Positions 47,295 through 56,143 of a stretch of 64,000 nucleotides of DNA are shown here, in pieces. Within the stretch, counting starts at the first letter, position 1. Each line of letters begins with the position of its first letter. The notes below the pieces were generated by a model. It did not search any database and had not been told where the DNA came from. It saw nothing but the letters and a program-made list of their open reading frames with translations. The stretch is from PALSA-911 sp963743035. Its GTDB lineage: Bacteria > Pseudomonadota > Alphaproteobacteria > Acetobacterales > Acetobacteraceae. The stretch is from positions 310,001 through 374,000 of the forward strand of contig CAVUOB010000006.1 of NCBI GenBank assembly GCA_963743035.1, read 5' to 3'. A program made the position numbers and the translations under genes.

Positions 47295-48536
47295 ATGTCC
47301 GGCATCGAGACCAGGACCGTCGCCGTCATCGGCGCCGGGCCGGCCGGGCTGATGGCGGCCGAACAACTCGCCCGGGCCGGATTACGGGTGAGCCTCTACG
47401 ACCGCATGCCCTCGCCCGGGCGCAAGCTGCTGATGGCCGGCCGCGGCGGGCTGAACTTGACGCATAGCGAACCCCTGGCCGCCTTTCTTGGGCGTTACGG
47501 CGCCGCCGAGGCCTGGCTGACGCCGGCCATCGCCGCCTTTCCGCCGGATGCGTTGCGCGCCTGGTCGGCGGAGCTGGGCGAACCGACCTTTGTCGGCAGC
47601 AGCGGACGGGTGTTTCCGGTGTCGAAGAAGGCCTCGCCGCTGCTGCGCGCCTGGCTGCGCCGGCTGGCCGGGCAGGGGGTGCAACTGCTCACCCGGCGGG
47701 ACTGGGTCGGCTGGAACCCGGCGGGCGAGCTGTTGTTCGCCAACGCGGAGACCGCGCAACCGGACGCCACCATCCTTGCCCTCGGCGGTGCCAGCTGGCC
47801 GCGCCTAGGCGGGACCGGTGTCTGGACCGAAATCCTGGCGGCACGTCAGGTTGCCATCGCGAAGCTGCGCCCGGCCAATTGCGGCTTTGCCGTCGACTGG
47901 AGCGAACATTTCCGCACCCGTTTCGCTGGCCAGCCGCTGAAATCGGTGCGCCTGGATTTCGCCGGCGGTTCGGCGCGAGGCGAGGCGGTGATCACCGAGT
48001 ACGGGATCGAGGGCGGCGCCGTCTATGCCCTGTCCGCGGCGTTGCGCGATGCATTGCAGGCCGGGGTGCCGGCGGTCCTGCACGTCGATCTGCGCCCGGA
48101 CATGCGCGCGGCGGAACTGGCGGAACGCCTGGCCGGCGTGCGGCAGCGCGAATCCCTGAGCAATGTCCTGCGCAAGGCCCTGCATCTCTCGCCGGCGGCG
48201 ATCGGCCTGCTGCGAGAGGCCGCGGGAGCCGCGTTGTCGCGTGAACCCGCAAGTCTCGCCGCGCTGATCAAGGCCGTGCCACTGGCGCTGCGGGCCGCGC
48301 AGCCGATCGAGCGGGCGATCTCCACCGCCGGCGGCATCGCGCGCGAGGAGCTCGACGCCCATTTCATGCTGCGCCGCCTGCCTGGCGTGTTCGCGGCCGG
48401 CGAGATGCTGGACTGGGAAGCCCCGACCGGCGGCTACCTGCTGCAAGCCACGCTGGCGACCGGGCTGGCGGCCGCGGAGGGGGCGATTAAATGGCTGTCA
48501 CATAACCGGGGCATGCCTTCCGGCCCGAGGTCCTGA
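47295..48536 (+). CDS. BaiN/HI0933-like NAD(P)/FAD-dependent oxidoreductase
   Basis: This is a flavoprotein of the HI0933/BaiN family, 413 residues. The N-terminal dinucleotide motif is VAVIGAGPAGLMAAEQLARAG, followed by the family signature GRKLLMAGRGGLNLTHSE and the C-terminal FAD segment FAAGEMLDWEAPTGGYLLQA. The physiological substrate of most members is unknown. Its direct coupling to a rhodanese gene suggests a sulfur or redox role, which is inference. Confidence 0.88.
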   Translation: MSGIETRTVAVIGAGPAGLMAAEQLARAGLRVSLYDRMPSPGRKLLMAGRGGLNLTHSEPLAAFLGRYGAAEAWLTPAIAAFPPDALRAWSAELGEPTFVGSSGRVFPVSKKASPLLRAWLRRLAGQGVQLLTRRDWVGWNPAGELLFANAETAQPDATILALGGASWPRLGGTGVWTEILAARQVAIAKLRPANCGFAVDWSEHFRTRFAGQPLKSVRLDFAGGSARGEAVITEYGIEGGAVYALSAALRDALQAGVPAVLHVDLRPDMRAAELAERLAGVRQRESLSNVLRKALHLSPAAIGLLREAAGAALSREPASLAALIKAVPLALRAAQPIERAISTAGGIAREELDAHFMLRRLPGVFAAGEMLDWEAPTGGYLLQATLATGLAAAEGAIKWLSHNRGMPSGPRS

Positions 48537-48593
48537 TCGACTAGGCTTCCCGTAGACCGCCACAGCGGCAGGAAGATCTCGGGAGGATCGACG

Positions 48594-50183
48594 ATGAAAC
48601 GACGCAGCTTTTTGCGTGCCACAGGTGTCGCCGCGACGGCCGCCGCCTTGCCGTCCCGCTTCGCCATCGCGCAAGGCGCGGCGAACAAGGTTCTCCGGTA
48701 TGTACCAACCGGCGACCTGTCGGTGCTGGATCCGTCCTTCACCACCACACAGGTTTCGATCACCCACGGCTATTACGTGTTCGACACGCTGTACGCGCTC
48801 GACAGCCGCCAGCAGCCAAGGCCGCAGATGGCCGAGGGCCACACCATCTCCGATGACGGTCGGGTCTGGAACATCCGGCTGCGAGATGGCTTGCGGTTCC
48901 ATGACGGCGAACCCGTGCTGGCCCGCGACTGCGCCGCGAGCCTGAAGCGCTGGGCGGCGCGCGACGTGCTCGGACAGACGCTGGGCGCCTTCGTCGACAA
49001 TTTCGGGACCGCCGACGACCGCACCATCCGCATCACCCTGAAATCGCCGTTCCCCTTGCTGGCAAACGCGCTCGCCAAGCCCAACGGCATGCTGCCGGTG
49101 ATGATGCCCGAACGCCTGGCCAGCATCGATCCGCAATTGCAGATCAAGGAGATGATCGGTTCCGGTCCCTATCGTTTCCTGAAAAACGAGTTCGTTGCAG
49201 GCAACAGCGTCGCCTATGCCAGGTTCACCGACTACGTGCCCCGGCAGGAAAAGCCCGATTGGGCATCCGGCGGCAAAGTGGCGAACATCGACCGCATCGA
49301 GTGGAAGATCATTCCCGATGCATCCACCGCTGCCGCCGCGTTGCAGACGGGGGAGGTGGACTGGTGGGAACAGGTGCAGCCCGACCTGCTGCCGCTGCTG
49401 CGGCGTTCGAAGGACCTGACGGTCGAGAATTTCAATTCCGTCGGCTTCTTCGGCACCATGCGCTTCAACCACCTCAATCCGCCGTTCAACAATGTGCGCA
49501 TGCGCCGGGCGGTGCAGATGGCGGTGAACCAGGAAGACTACATGCGGTCGGTAACGGGCAACGATCCGGAACTGTTCCGTACCTGCAAGGCGCTGTTCCC
49601 CTGCGGCACCCCGTACGGCCAGGAACTCGGCGTCGAGCAGATGACCGGAAACCTCGCCGCGGCACAGGCCGAGGTCAAGGCCGCTGGATATGCCGGGGAG
49701 AAAGTCGTCATCCTGAACCCCGGCGATGTCGCGACGATCGCGCCGTTCGGTCACGTGACCTACGATCTGTTCAAGAAACTCGGCCTGAACGTCGAGATCC
49801 AGGAGATGGACTGGAACACGCTGGCACAACGCCGCACCCGTGCGGAGCCGGCGGACAAGGGCGGCTGGTCGGTGTTCCACAACTGGTGGATCGGCACCTC
49901 GTTCGCCGATCCGTCCATCAGCACGGTGGTGCGCGGCCTGGGCGCCAAGGGTTGGGCCGGATGGTATTCGAACGAAACCATCGAGACGCTGACTGCGGAA
50001 TGGCTGCGTGCACCGACGCAGGACGACCGCAACAAGCTGGTGACCGAGATCCATCAGGAGGCCCTGTCCACCGTGCCGACCGTGGTGCTGGGCCAGTTCT
50101 TCATCCTGACGGCGCATCGGAAGAACCTGACCGGACTGCTGCAGGGTACCTCGCCCTTTCCCTGGAATCTGCGTTGGGCTTAA
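48594..50183 (+). CDS. peptide/nickel-type ABC transporter substrate-binding protein, Tat exported
   Basis: This is a periplasmic binding protein of the oligopeptide/dipeptide class (SBP_bac_5), 529 residues. A Tat-type signal is visible (KRRSFLRATGVAATAAALP, cleavage near FAIAQ). Typical blocks are YYVFDTLYALDSRQQPRP near the start, LRDGLRFHDGEPV, and MGSGPY-like MIGSGPYRFLKNEFV. No cognate permease or ATPase is adjacent. It heads the plus-strand series with the monooxygenase and isomerase-like genes, so it may bind an aromatic or heterocyclic compound instead of peptides. Confidence 0.9.
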   Translation: MKRRSFLRATGVAATAAALPSRFAIAQGAANKVLRYVPTGDLSVLDPSFTTTQVSITHGYYVFDTLYALDSRQQPRPQMAEGHTISDDGRVWNIRLRDGLRFHDGEPVLARDCAASLKRWAARDVLGQTLGAFVDNFGTADDRTIRITLKSPFPLLANALAKPNGMLPVMMPERLASIDPQLQIKEMIGSGPYRFLKNEFVAGNSVAYARFTDYVPRQEKPDWASGGKVANIDRIEWKIIPDASTAAAALQTGEVDWWEQVQPDLLPLLRRSKDLTVENFNSVGFFGTMRFNHLNPPFNNVRMRRAVQMAVNQEDYMRSVTGNDPELFRTCKALFPCGTPYGQELGVEQMTGNLAAAQAEVKAAGYAGEKVVILNPGDVATIAPFGHVTYDLFKKLGLNVEIQEMDWNTLAQRRTRAEPADKGGWSVFHNWWIGTSFADPSISTVVRGLGAKGWAGWYSNETIETLTAEWLRAPTQDDRNKLVTEIHQEALSTVPTVVLGQFFILTAHRKNLTGLLQGTSPFPWNLRWA

Positions 50184-50235
50184 ATCGATCAGACGCTCAC
50201 GAACGGGCCGTCATATCCAATCGGAGGAAACCCAG

Positions 50236-50544
50236 ATGATCCACGTTCTCGCCATGATCACCGCCAAGCCGGGCATGCGCGCCGAGGTACTGGCGGCATT
50301 CCATGCCAACATGCCCGCGGTTCACGCCGAAAAAGGCTGCGTCGAATACGGCCCCGCCATCGACGCCGACGGCGTCGGCGCCTTGCAGACCCCGCTCGGC
50401 CCGGACAGCTTCGTGGTCATCGAGAAATGGGCGACGATGGAAGACCTGAAGGCGCATGGCGCGTCGGCGCACATGGCCGCCTATGCGGCGAAGACCCGCG
50501 ACAAGCTGGCCAGCCGCGTCATTCACGTGCTGCAGAACGGCTGA
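50236..50544 (+). CDS. antibiotic biosynthesis monooxygenase (ABM) domain protein
   Basis: This is a small dimeric ferredoxin-like protein of 102 residues of the YgiN/ABM type, such as quinol or heme-degrading monooxygenases. The motif pattern is VLAMITAKPGMRAEVLAAF, GCVEYGPAIDADG and FVVIEKWATMEDLKAHGAS. The gene has a good GGAGG (50222-50226) before its ATG. It lies in a small catabolic cluster and may act on quinols; the exact reaction is not evident. Confidence 0.87.
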   Translation: MIHVLAMITAKPGMRAEVLAAFHANMPAVHAEKGCVEYGPAIDADGVGALQTPLGPDSFVVIEKWATMEDLKAHGASAHMAAYAAKTRDKLASRVIHVLQNG

Positions 50545-50551
50545 GCCCGTC

Positions 50552-51181
50552 GTGGCTTTGCATATCGACTACTACGCCTCGTTGAACTCGCCCTGGACGC
50601 ATCTCGGTGCGGCCAGGATCGAGGCGATGGCGGCCAAATATGGTGCCAGCCTGCGCATCTGGCCGGTAGATTTCGGCACCATCTTCCCGGCTTCCGGCGG
50701 CCTGCCGCTGCCCAAGCGGTCACCGCAGCGCCAGGCCTACCGGTTGCAGGAACTGGCCCGCTGGCGGGAAGCGGTGGGCGAACCGATCCACATCCACCCG
50801 AAATTCTTCCCCGCCAACGAATTGCCGGCGGCGACCTGCACCATCGCGGTGCGCGAAACCATCGGCGACACACCGGCCATCGCGCTCGCCCATCGCGTGC
50901 TGAAGGCGCTGTGGCAGGAGGAGAAGAACACCGCCGACCCGGACACGCTGGTCGGGCTGATCCGCGACATCGGCCTGGACGCCGACGCGGTGATGAAGCT
51001 GGGCGCGGATCCGAAATGGGCGGAACGCCGCATGGCCGACACAAAGGCGGCGCTGGAGCGCGGCGTGTTCGGCGCGCCGACCTATGTCATCGGCGACGAC
51101 ATGTTCTGGGGCCAGGATCGGCTGGAATTCGTCGAAAAGCGGCTGGCCAAGGGGGGAGCGCACCGAGCATTACGCGCCTGA
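50552..51181 (+). CDS. 2-hydroxychromene-2-carboxylate isomerase / DsbA-family protein
   Basis: This is a thioredoxin-fold protein of the HCCA isomerase/kappa-GST type, related to naphthalene catabolism enzymes. The N-terminal HIDYYASLNSPWTHLG holds the active-site Ser in SPW, and the C-terminal GVFGAPTYVIGDDMFWGQDRL is the conserved cis-Pro and substrate region. The GTG at 50552 is chosen over the longer frame because it sits 8 bases after the ABM stop and gives the normal N-terminus. The last codons run into a left arm of an inverted repeat (51165-51175), so the C-terminus may have been altered at the edge of the AT-richer island. Confidence 0.82.
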   Translation: MALHIDYYASLNSPWTHLGAARIEAMAAKYGASLRIWPVDFGTIFPASGGLPLPKRSPQRQAYRLQELARWREAVGEPIHIHPKFFPANELPAATCTIAVRETIGDTPAIALAHRVLKALWQEEKNTADPDTLVGLIRDIGLDADAVMKLGADPKWAERRMADTKAALERGVFGAPTYVIGDDMFWGQDRLEFVEKRLAKGGAHRALRA

Positions 51182-51234
51182 CCTAAGCCGGTATGGATAT
51201 CGCGTTTTGACCGTACCTGAGGGGCGTAATGCTC
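51165..51234. repeat. 11-bp inverted repeat at the island edge
   Basis: GAGCATTACGC (51165-51175) and GCGTAATGCTC (51224-51234) are perfect inverted copies 48 bases apart. They lie exactly where sequence composition changes from GC-rich to AT-richer. They may be a stem-loop terminator for the isomerase gene or a remnant of a mobile-element end. Confidence 0.5.
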
Positions 51235-51397
51235 ATCGGCTGAACGCGCCGAGATATCCGCAAGAAAATAATTTTCGCTGGCTGTTAATTTCTCCACGCT
51301 TTATGTGAATATAGAAAGAGCAGGGCAGATTAGCTCTAAGCATCTCGCGCGACGCACGATTATTCATAACGATATAAAATCTAGAGGGTTGTTCATA

Positions 51398-51601
51398 GTG
51401 ATCAGACAAGCCATTAGAGACCGTGATCAGAGACTGATCGGCTATATCGAGGCGCTTAGTGACGGCCGCCAGAAGGCGACGGACCGGAATAACAAGACAC
51501 TTGGCTACTTCGACCCAAGCCGCAACGCCACAACCGCCCCTGAAAACCGGGTGCTCGCACGAGCCAACGTCCTGTCGGGTCTGATCTATGATCGGCGCTG
51601 A
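51398..51601 (+). CDS. small conserved protein of unknown function
   Basis: From a GTG at 51398 (preceded by AGAGGG) a 67-residue protein is encoded. It has a patterned beta-rich sequence: IRQAIRDRDQRLIGYIEA, DGRQKATDRNNKTLGYFDP, NRVLARANVLSGLI. This looks like the small proteins often found on plasmids and integrative elements that combine GYI, LGYFDP and a final hydrophobic turn. No function is known to me. It sits at the start of the AT-richer island, with only nongenic sequence in the 216 bases before it, where an A/T palindrome (51264-51276) and TATAAAAT (51373-51380) hint at a promoter. Confidence 0.6.
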   Translation: MIRQAIRDRDQRLIGYIEALSDGRQKATDRNNKTLGYFDPSRNATTAPENRVLARANVLSGLIYDRR

Positions 51602-51611
51602 CCAGTAAGTC

Positions 51612-52913
51612 ATGCGCGAAGCTGTTAGCGTGCCGGTCGCGCACGACGGGTTTGGCGTCTGCATCCATCGTGGCACGCAGCAGATCGGCGGCACATGCAT
51701 TGAACTGGCCTGCCAGGGCGCGCGGATTCTACTGGACCTTGGTCTGCCGCTTGACGCTGGCGATGAAGACCCGGCTGCACTGCTGCCACCGATCATGGGC
51801 TTGCAAACGCCCGATCCGAACCTGCTCGCCTTGGTGCTATCGCACGGCCACGCAGACCATTGGGGTCTTGCCCCCTACGCCGGGGCTGCGTTGCCGATCG
51901 TGACCGGCGTCGCAACCCGTCGTATTCTTCGGGCGGCCGCGGCCTTTGTTCCCCGCGCCATCCCGTTTGGCGTCGATAGCGACAGCTTTTCCGATCTTTC
52001 GGACCGCCGGACGCTTCAGATCGGTCCCTTCGCAATCACGCCGTTTCTGGTCGACCATTCCGCCTATGACGCCTATGCGCTGGTCATCGAAGCCAACGGC
52101 CGCCGGCTGTTTTACTCAGGCGATATCCGTGCACATGGACGCAAGGCCGCTTTGTTCGAACGCCTTGTGTCGCATCCGCCTCGGCCGATCCATGCCATGC
52201 TCATGGAGGGCTCCAGCCTGGGTCGATTGAAGCCTGATCAGGTCTTCCCCACGGAGCGCGACATCGAGGAGCGCCTGGTAGAACGCTTCCGGCCGGACGG
52301 CTTTGTGGGTGTCTGCTCATCTGCACAGAACATCGACCGGGTCGTGAGCATTTATCGCGCCTGCAAGCGGACAGGCCGAACGCTCATCCTTGACCTCTAT
52401 GCGTTGGAGGTGCTGGCGGCGACCGGAAACCCGAACATCCCGGCGGCCGGCTGGCCCAACCTCGCCGTGTATGTCCCTGAATACCAGCGACGGCACATCA
52501 AGCGCACCGAGCGGTTCGACATTGTCGACCGCTACAAGCCGCATCGCATCTATCGCGAGAAACTAGGCGAACTGGCATCGCGTGCGGTGATGCTGTTCCG
52601 GCCGGCGATGCTGCCGGATATCGACCTGATGCCGCATGCCTGGACGGGTGCGCGGATGATCTGGTCACAGTGGAACGGCTATCTGTCGAGTCCTGCCAAC
52701 CAAGCATTCCGGGCCAAGCTGGAGGGGGGTGGCGTGGAGATGGAAATTATCCATACATCCGGGCATGCGAGCATCCAGGACCTCAAGCGGTTGGCGGAAG
52801 CGATGGCGCCGGATGTGCTCGTGCCGGTGCATACCTTTGATGGCGACCGGTTTTCCGAATTGTTCGACGTGAATGTCTGCCGTCGGCTGGACGGCGAGTG
52901 GTGGGAAGTTTGA
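51612..52913 (+). CDS. MBL-fold (RNase J/beta-CASP-like) nuclease
   Basis: This is a metallo-beta-lactamase-fold hydrolase of 433 residues. The metal motif is SHGHADHWG (HxHxDH), with further ligands at LVDHSAYDAY and YSGDIRAHG. The C-terminal HTSGHASIQDL motif is typical of beta-CASP nucleases that act on RNA or DNA. The size fits a compact RNase J-like enzyme without a C-terminal oligomerisation domain. It is directly coupled by TGATG to a nuclease-like gene. Together with island context and composition this suggests a transferred nuclease module, possibly defensive. Confidence 0.85.
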   Translation: MREAVSVPVAHDGFGVCIHRGTQQIGGTCIELACQGARILLDLGLPLDAGDEDPAALLPPIMGLQTPDPNLLALVLSHGHADHWGLAPYAGAALPIVTGVATRRILRAAAAFVPRAIPFGVDSDSFSDLSDRRTLQIGPFAITPFLVDHSAYDAYALVIEANGRRLFYSGDIRAHGRKAALFERLVSHPPRPIHAMLMEGSSLGRLKPDQVFPTERDIEERLVERFRPDGFVGVCSSAQNIDRVVSIYRACKRTGRTLILDLYALEVLAATGNPNIPAAGWPNLAVYVPEYQRRHIKRTERFDIVDRYKPHRIYREKLGELASRAVMLFRPAMLPDIDLMPHAWTGARMIWSQWNGYLSSPANQAFRAKLEGGGVEMEIIHTSGHASIQDLKRLAEAMAPDVLVPVHTFDGDRFSELFDVNVCRRLDGEWWEV

Positions 52914-54055
52914 TGGTGAGCAAATTTGAGAGAAAACTGCCGGACAGTGGTTTGGCTCTTCTCGAGGCAGGTCCCGCCTGGTGGCGGGACCTGTTGGATT
53001 TTCGGTTCACAGACATCGGCGGCAAAGAGCAACCGCTCTTCTTGGCGGTGAGAGACGGCTACCTCAACGCCTACGTCGAGGGGCAGTCGGTTCTAAAAAT
53101 TCACCTAACGGCGCAGTTTGACCCTACTCAGCTAAAGGCCGAAATTCATCACAAATACATCGATTCCAATGTGACTGGCCAAGCCTATCACATTTTCGAT
53201 GGCGAACGGGTTACAGATAGGAGTGGTAGGGAGATAGAACAATATCAAGGACGGAAGTCGATCAAGAGGTGGGTGGAAGCAGCTCAATCCTATGCGAAGC
53301 CAAAGAGGCCTGGCAGGATCGGCGAAAAACAAGGCATCGCCGCGATCTTGGGACACAACGCCCACGTTATTGACGTCGAGATGGCGTTGCCTCAGGCTCA
53401 ATCGTCTGCAGATCGTATAGACATCGTCGCATTGGAGAAGGACGACGAGACCCTCAAGATAGTATTTTACGAAGCCAAGGCGTTCAGCAATCGGTCGCTT
53501 CGAGCTGCAAATCTCTTCCCGAAGGTCCTTGCGCAGCTCGAGCGCTACGAAAACTGGATAGTTAGTGCCGATCGCGTAGGACAAATAATCCCGGCGTATC
53601 GTGAGACTTGCCGCTTGCTCATCAAATTCAACGAAATGAGATACGCAAACACCGATCGGCCCGTACCGCCGGTCCATCCTTTCGTTGCACAGGCGGCTGA
53701 AAAAGGCTCGATACTCGAAGTTGATCCAGAGCCACGCCTAATTGTATTCGGCTACCGACCGGATGAACGCGGCGGCTCCTGGAGACGCCATGAAGAGGTC
53801 TTCTATCGGGAAAAAGTCCGACTAATAATGGAGCCGCGTCCTCAAGATGTCAGGCTCCCCCAGGTCAACCTACCAAGGATGATTTCCGACGACGAAGACA
53901 TTTTGTGGACGGTCGAGGGGCCAGAGGCCGCGAACGAAGTGCGCGCTGCTGCGCGACGCAATTTCTTGTCAGATCGGCAACGCCGTAGGGACGAAAGCGC
54001 GAGCGGAGTACTGACAGGCCGGGCGAGTAAGCGATCAGGCGTAAGGGTCTTATAG
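52913..54055 (+). CDS. PD-(D/E)XK nuclease-like protein
   Basis: This is a 380-residue protein of a family I do not recognise. The central region reads VIDVEMALPQ, DRIDIVALEKDDETLKIVF and YEAKAF: an upstream Glu, Asp and E-x-K in the order of a restriction-endonuclease-like core (about residues 156-189). The N-terminal half is beta-rich with no signal. A basic C-terminus (RRNFLSDRQRRRDES) could bind nucleic acid. The ATG overlaps the MBL gene stop by one base, so the two proteins are probably made in equal amounts. Codon use is much less GC-biased than in the flanking chromosome. Confidence 0.75.
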   Translation: MVSKFERKLPDSGLALLEAGPAWWRDLLDFRFTDIGGKEQPLFLAVRDGYLNAYVEGQSVLKIHLTAQFDPTQLKAEIHHKYIDSNVTGQAYHIFDGERVTDRSGREIEQYQGRKSIKRWVEAAQSYAKPKRPGRIGEKQGIAAILGHNAHVIDVEMALPQAQSSADRIDIVALEKDDETLKIVFYEAKAFSNRSLRAANLFPKVLAQLERYENWIVSADRVGQIIPAYRETCRLLIKFNEMRYANTDRPVPPVHPFVAQAAEKGSILEVDPEPRLIVFGYRPDERGGSWRRHEEVFYREKVRLIMEPRPQDVRLPQVNLPRMISDDEDILWTVEGPEAANEVRAAARRNFLSDRQRRRDESASGVLTGRASKRSGVRVL

Positions 54056-54164
54056 TGCTCTTCGTCGCAGCGATCGGCCGGAAGCACGACGCGGACTTGG
54101 ATAACAAATCCGCCGAGTTCGGCGTGGCTCACCATCAGGCTACTCGTGATTGCACGGGAACTCC

Positions 54165-54567
54165 ATGACGATCGTCGTCACACCCAACGCTGTGCTCTCT
54201 CCCACGCCGCCAGCCGTCGGCATATTCTGGTGTGTGGCTGGTGTTCTCGTCATCGATCGTTCGACGCTGGACGAGGCTGAACCTTATGGCGACTGTATCA
54301 CCCATGCTGCAGGCCATTACGCGCTGGCAGGAATGGCAGGCATTAGGAGAGCGACGGATCGCTTCAATGGGCTATCCTGAACCTATCTTGTCCACCGAGT
54401 ATGACGAATGGCCCCGTGGTAGGATCGTCTACGAGGCGCCGATGCACCGCTTCGTTCTTTACGCCGATCGACGACTGCAAAAGCCCGCTATCATTGACGC
54501 ACTCAAGACGGTCTTTGGCCTCAGCGGCTCAGAAGTGCTTATCAAAAGCGACTCACATTATCGCTGA
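54165..54567 (+). pseudogene. small conserved gene with a frameshift
   Basis: The first part (ATG at 54165) reads MTIVVTPNAVLSPTPPAVGI and LVIDRSTLDEAEPYGDCITH up to GHY. From 54322 the next frame continues RWQEWQALGERRIAS, STEYDEWPRGRIVYEAP and RRLQKPAIIDALKTVFGLSG. Together they make one protein of about 133 residues. One extra G at about 54321 is the simplest explanation. The protein resembles small hypothetical genes found in mobile regions, without a known role. It may be a real pseudogene or a sequence error. Confidence 0.65.
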
Positions 54568-54576
54568 ACAAGGAAA

Positions 54577-55323
54577 ATGCCGACTAAGCACGGATCCCAC
54601 ACCGGCGACCGACGTTACCAGAAAGCCCTTTCCGAATCAGAACACTGCCGAAGGTCTCTCGTGAGGACATCCCTGCAAGACGCTCTCTATTCGGCATACC
54701 TTGCCATTTTCCGCCAGAAGGACCTGCCGGAGACGGAAAGCGCCATGGCCCGAGGTGTCGAATGCTCGGATGGATGGTATGCGATCCTGGACGGTTTGTG
54801 TGACATCTTGAGCAGCCATGCACGGCAGACCGGCCATCCCTTGCCCGTAGCCACCCAGGTGAAGGAAAAATTCGGAGCCCTGTGTTTTTACAGCGAAAGC
54901 CATTGTGAGTGGTGTCGAGGCGCAATCCAGTTCGCCAGCGCCATATCGCAACGCGTGTGTGAAGAGACCGGCCGCCCAGGCGTGTTGATGATCCGAAACC
55001 GTCGGCGGATCAGAACCCTGGCCGAGGACGTCGGCATCGCAAACGGATATTGCTGCTCTACAACCGAAGCCGAAGAACCGGTCGAAGATGACCTGCAATC
55101 CTGTGGGCGGGACTTGCCATCAGGCTGGCTGCAAATAGCCGATGCCCTGAAATTCGTTGTGGCACAGCATTTTCCCGGTGCCACGATGCATTTCGGATAC
55201 GCTGACGATGAATTCGTGGTCGAAAGCTCAAATAGTTCGGAATGGTTATCAGGCGCCGTCGCCTGCGCCCACGCTATCGCGGCGCGAACCGACAAGGTCA
55301 CTGGAGCAATGCAAATTCCGTGA
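54577..55323 (+). CDS. protein of unknown function with a KEKFG motif
   Basis: This 248-residue frame begins 9 bases after the preceding gene. Residues from about 60 have a recognisable pattern seen in phage- and island-borne proteins: DGWYAILDGLCDIL, QVKEKFGALCFY, a CxxC (CEWC) and a further Cys. The C-terminal part repeats a similar arrangement (PSGWLQIADALKFVV, ATMHFGYADDEFVV), suggesting an ancient duplication. An internal GTG or ATG (54661, 54745) could be the true start. It ends 4 bases past the island gene set and has no neighbours that indicate function. Confidence 0.55.
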   Translation: MPTKHGSHTGDRRYQKALSESEHCRRSLVRTSLQDALYSAYLAIFRQKDLPETESAMARGVECSDGWYAILDGLCDILSSHARQTGHPLPVATQVKEKFGALCFYSESHCEWCRGAIQFASAISQRVCEETGRPGVLMIRNRRRIRTLAEDVGIANGYCCSTTEAEEPVEDDLQSCGRDLPSGWLQIADALKFVVAQHFPGATMHFGYADDEFVVESSNSSEWLSGAVACAHAIAARTDKVTGAMQIP

Positions 55324-55424
55324 GCCGATGACCTACATGACCGCAGACTTGCCAGCCTGGCCGGCAGGCCGATCCGAACGGCGAAAACGGGAAGAGGGTC
55401 GCAACGTCTCTCCCCGCCCTCGCT

Positions 55425-56069
55425 TCACCCCCGCATCAGCACGATATCGAATTCCACCCGCTTGGAACCCGGCTCCATGTCGCCGGTGGGCTCCTGCAGC
55501 TTCATGATCAGCGCTTCCTTGCGGCGCGCGCTCTGCAGGAACGGGTCGGTGTCGTTGTAGCGGTCGCCTTCGAAATACATCTGCGTGGTCAGGTGCTCGC
55601 GCTTGCTGATCACGTTGAAATGCAGATGCGCCGGGCGGAAATTTCCGGGCGAGGTCTCGTAGCTGGCCGGCTGGATGGTCTTCAGCCGGTAGCTGCCGTC
55701 CTTGCCGGTGGTCAGCACCGCGTAGCCGTTGAAGTTGGGATCGAGCGGCTGGTCGCTGTCGTCGTTCGGGTGGCGGTAGCGGCCCTTGCTGTTCGCCTGC
55801 CAGATCTCGATCCTGGCGCCGGCGACCGGCTTGCCGGCCATGCTCAACACGCGCCCGGTGACATACAGCACCTGCCCCTCGGCCTTGCCTTTCTTGGTCA
55901 GGTCGCCACTGGTGCTGGGCTTCAGGCTGACCGGATAGAACGGGCCGAGTATCTGGTCCGGCGTGCGCGCGAGCAGGCTTTGCGCGACCGCTTCCGCGCC
56001 CTTTTTCGGCGTGCTGGCTTTCGGCCTGACCGCCGGTTTTGTTCTCACGGCTTCTTGGATGTCCGCCAT
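55425..56069 (-). CDS. intradiol ring-cleavage dioxygenase
   Basis: This is a non-heme Fe(III) dioxygenase that cleaves catechol-type rings between the hydroxyls, 214 residues. The iron ligands are seen as Tyr in KGRYRHP, Tyr in the SYRLKTIQPASYET region and the two His in FRPAHLHFNV. The start of the family's beta-sandwich is LGPFYPVSLKP followed by VTGRVLSMAGKPVAGARIEIWQANS. It is the last gene of a minus-strand cluster with SDR, EthD-like and LLM genes. It could act on catechol, hydroxyquinol or protocatechuate; the sequence alone does not decide. Confidence 0.88.
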   Translation of the reverse strand: MADIQEAVRTKPAVRPKASTPKKGAEAVAQSLLARTPDQILGPFYPVSLKPSTSGDLTKKGKAEGQVLYVTGRVLSMAGKPVAGARIEIWQANSKGRYRHPNDDSDQPLDPNFNGYAVLTTGKDGSYRLKTIQPASYETSPGNFRPAHLHFNVISKREHLTTQMYFEGDRYNDTDPFLQSARRKEALIMKLQEPTGDMEPGSKRVEFDIVLMRG

Positions 56070-56143
56070 CGTGGGTTCCCCTTGTTTGGACAGCGAATGA
56101 AATTACGGCCTTCGCCGGCCCGCTCCCAGCGAAATCTGCACGC

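Noticed and set aside
51612..52913. MBL gene as a beta-lactam resistance gene
   Set aside because: No signal peptide, and the C-terminal motif and length match nuclease-type MBL proteins rather than lactamases.
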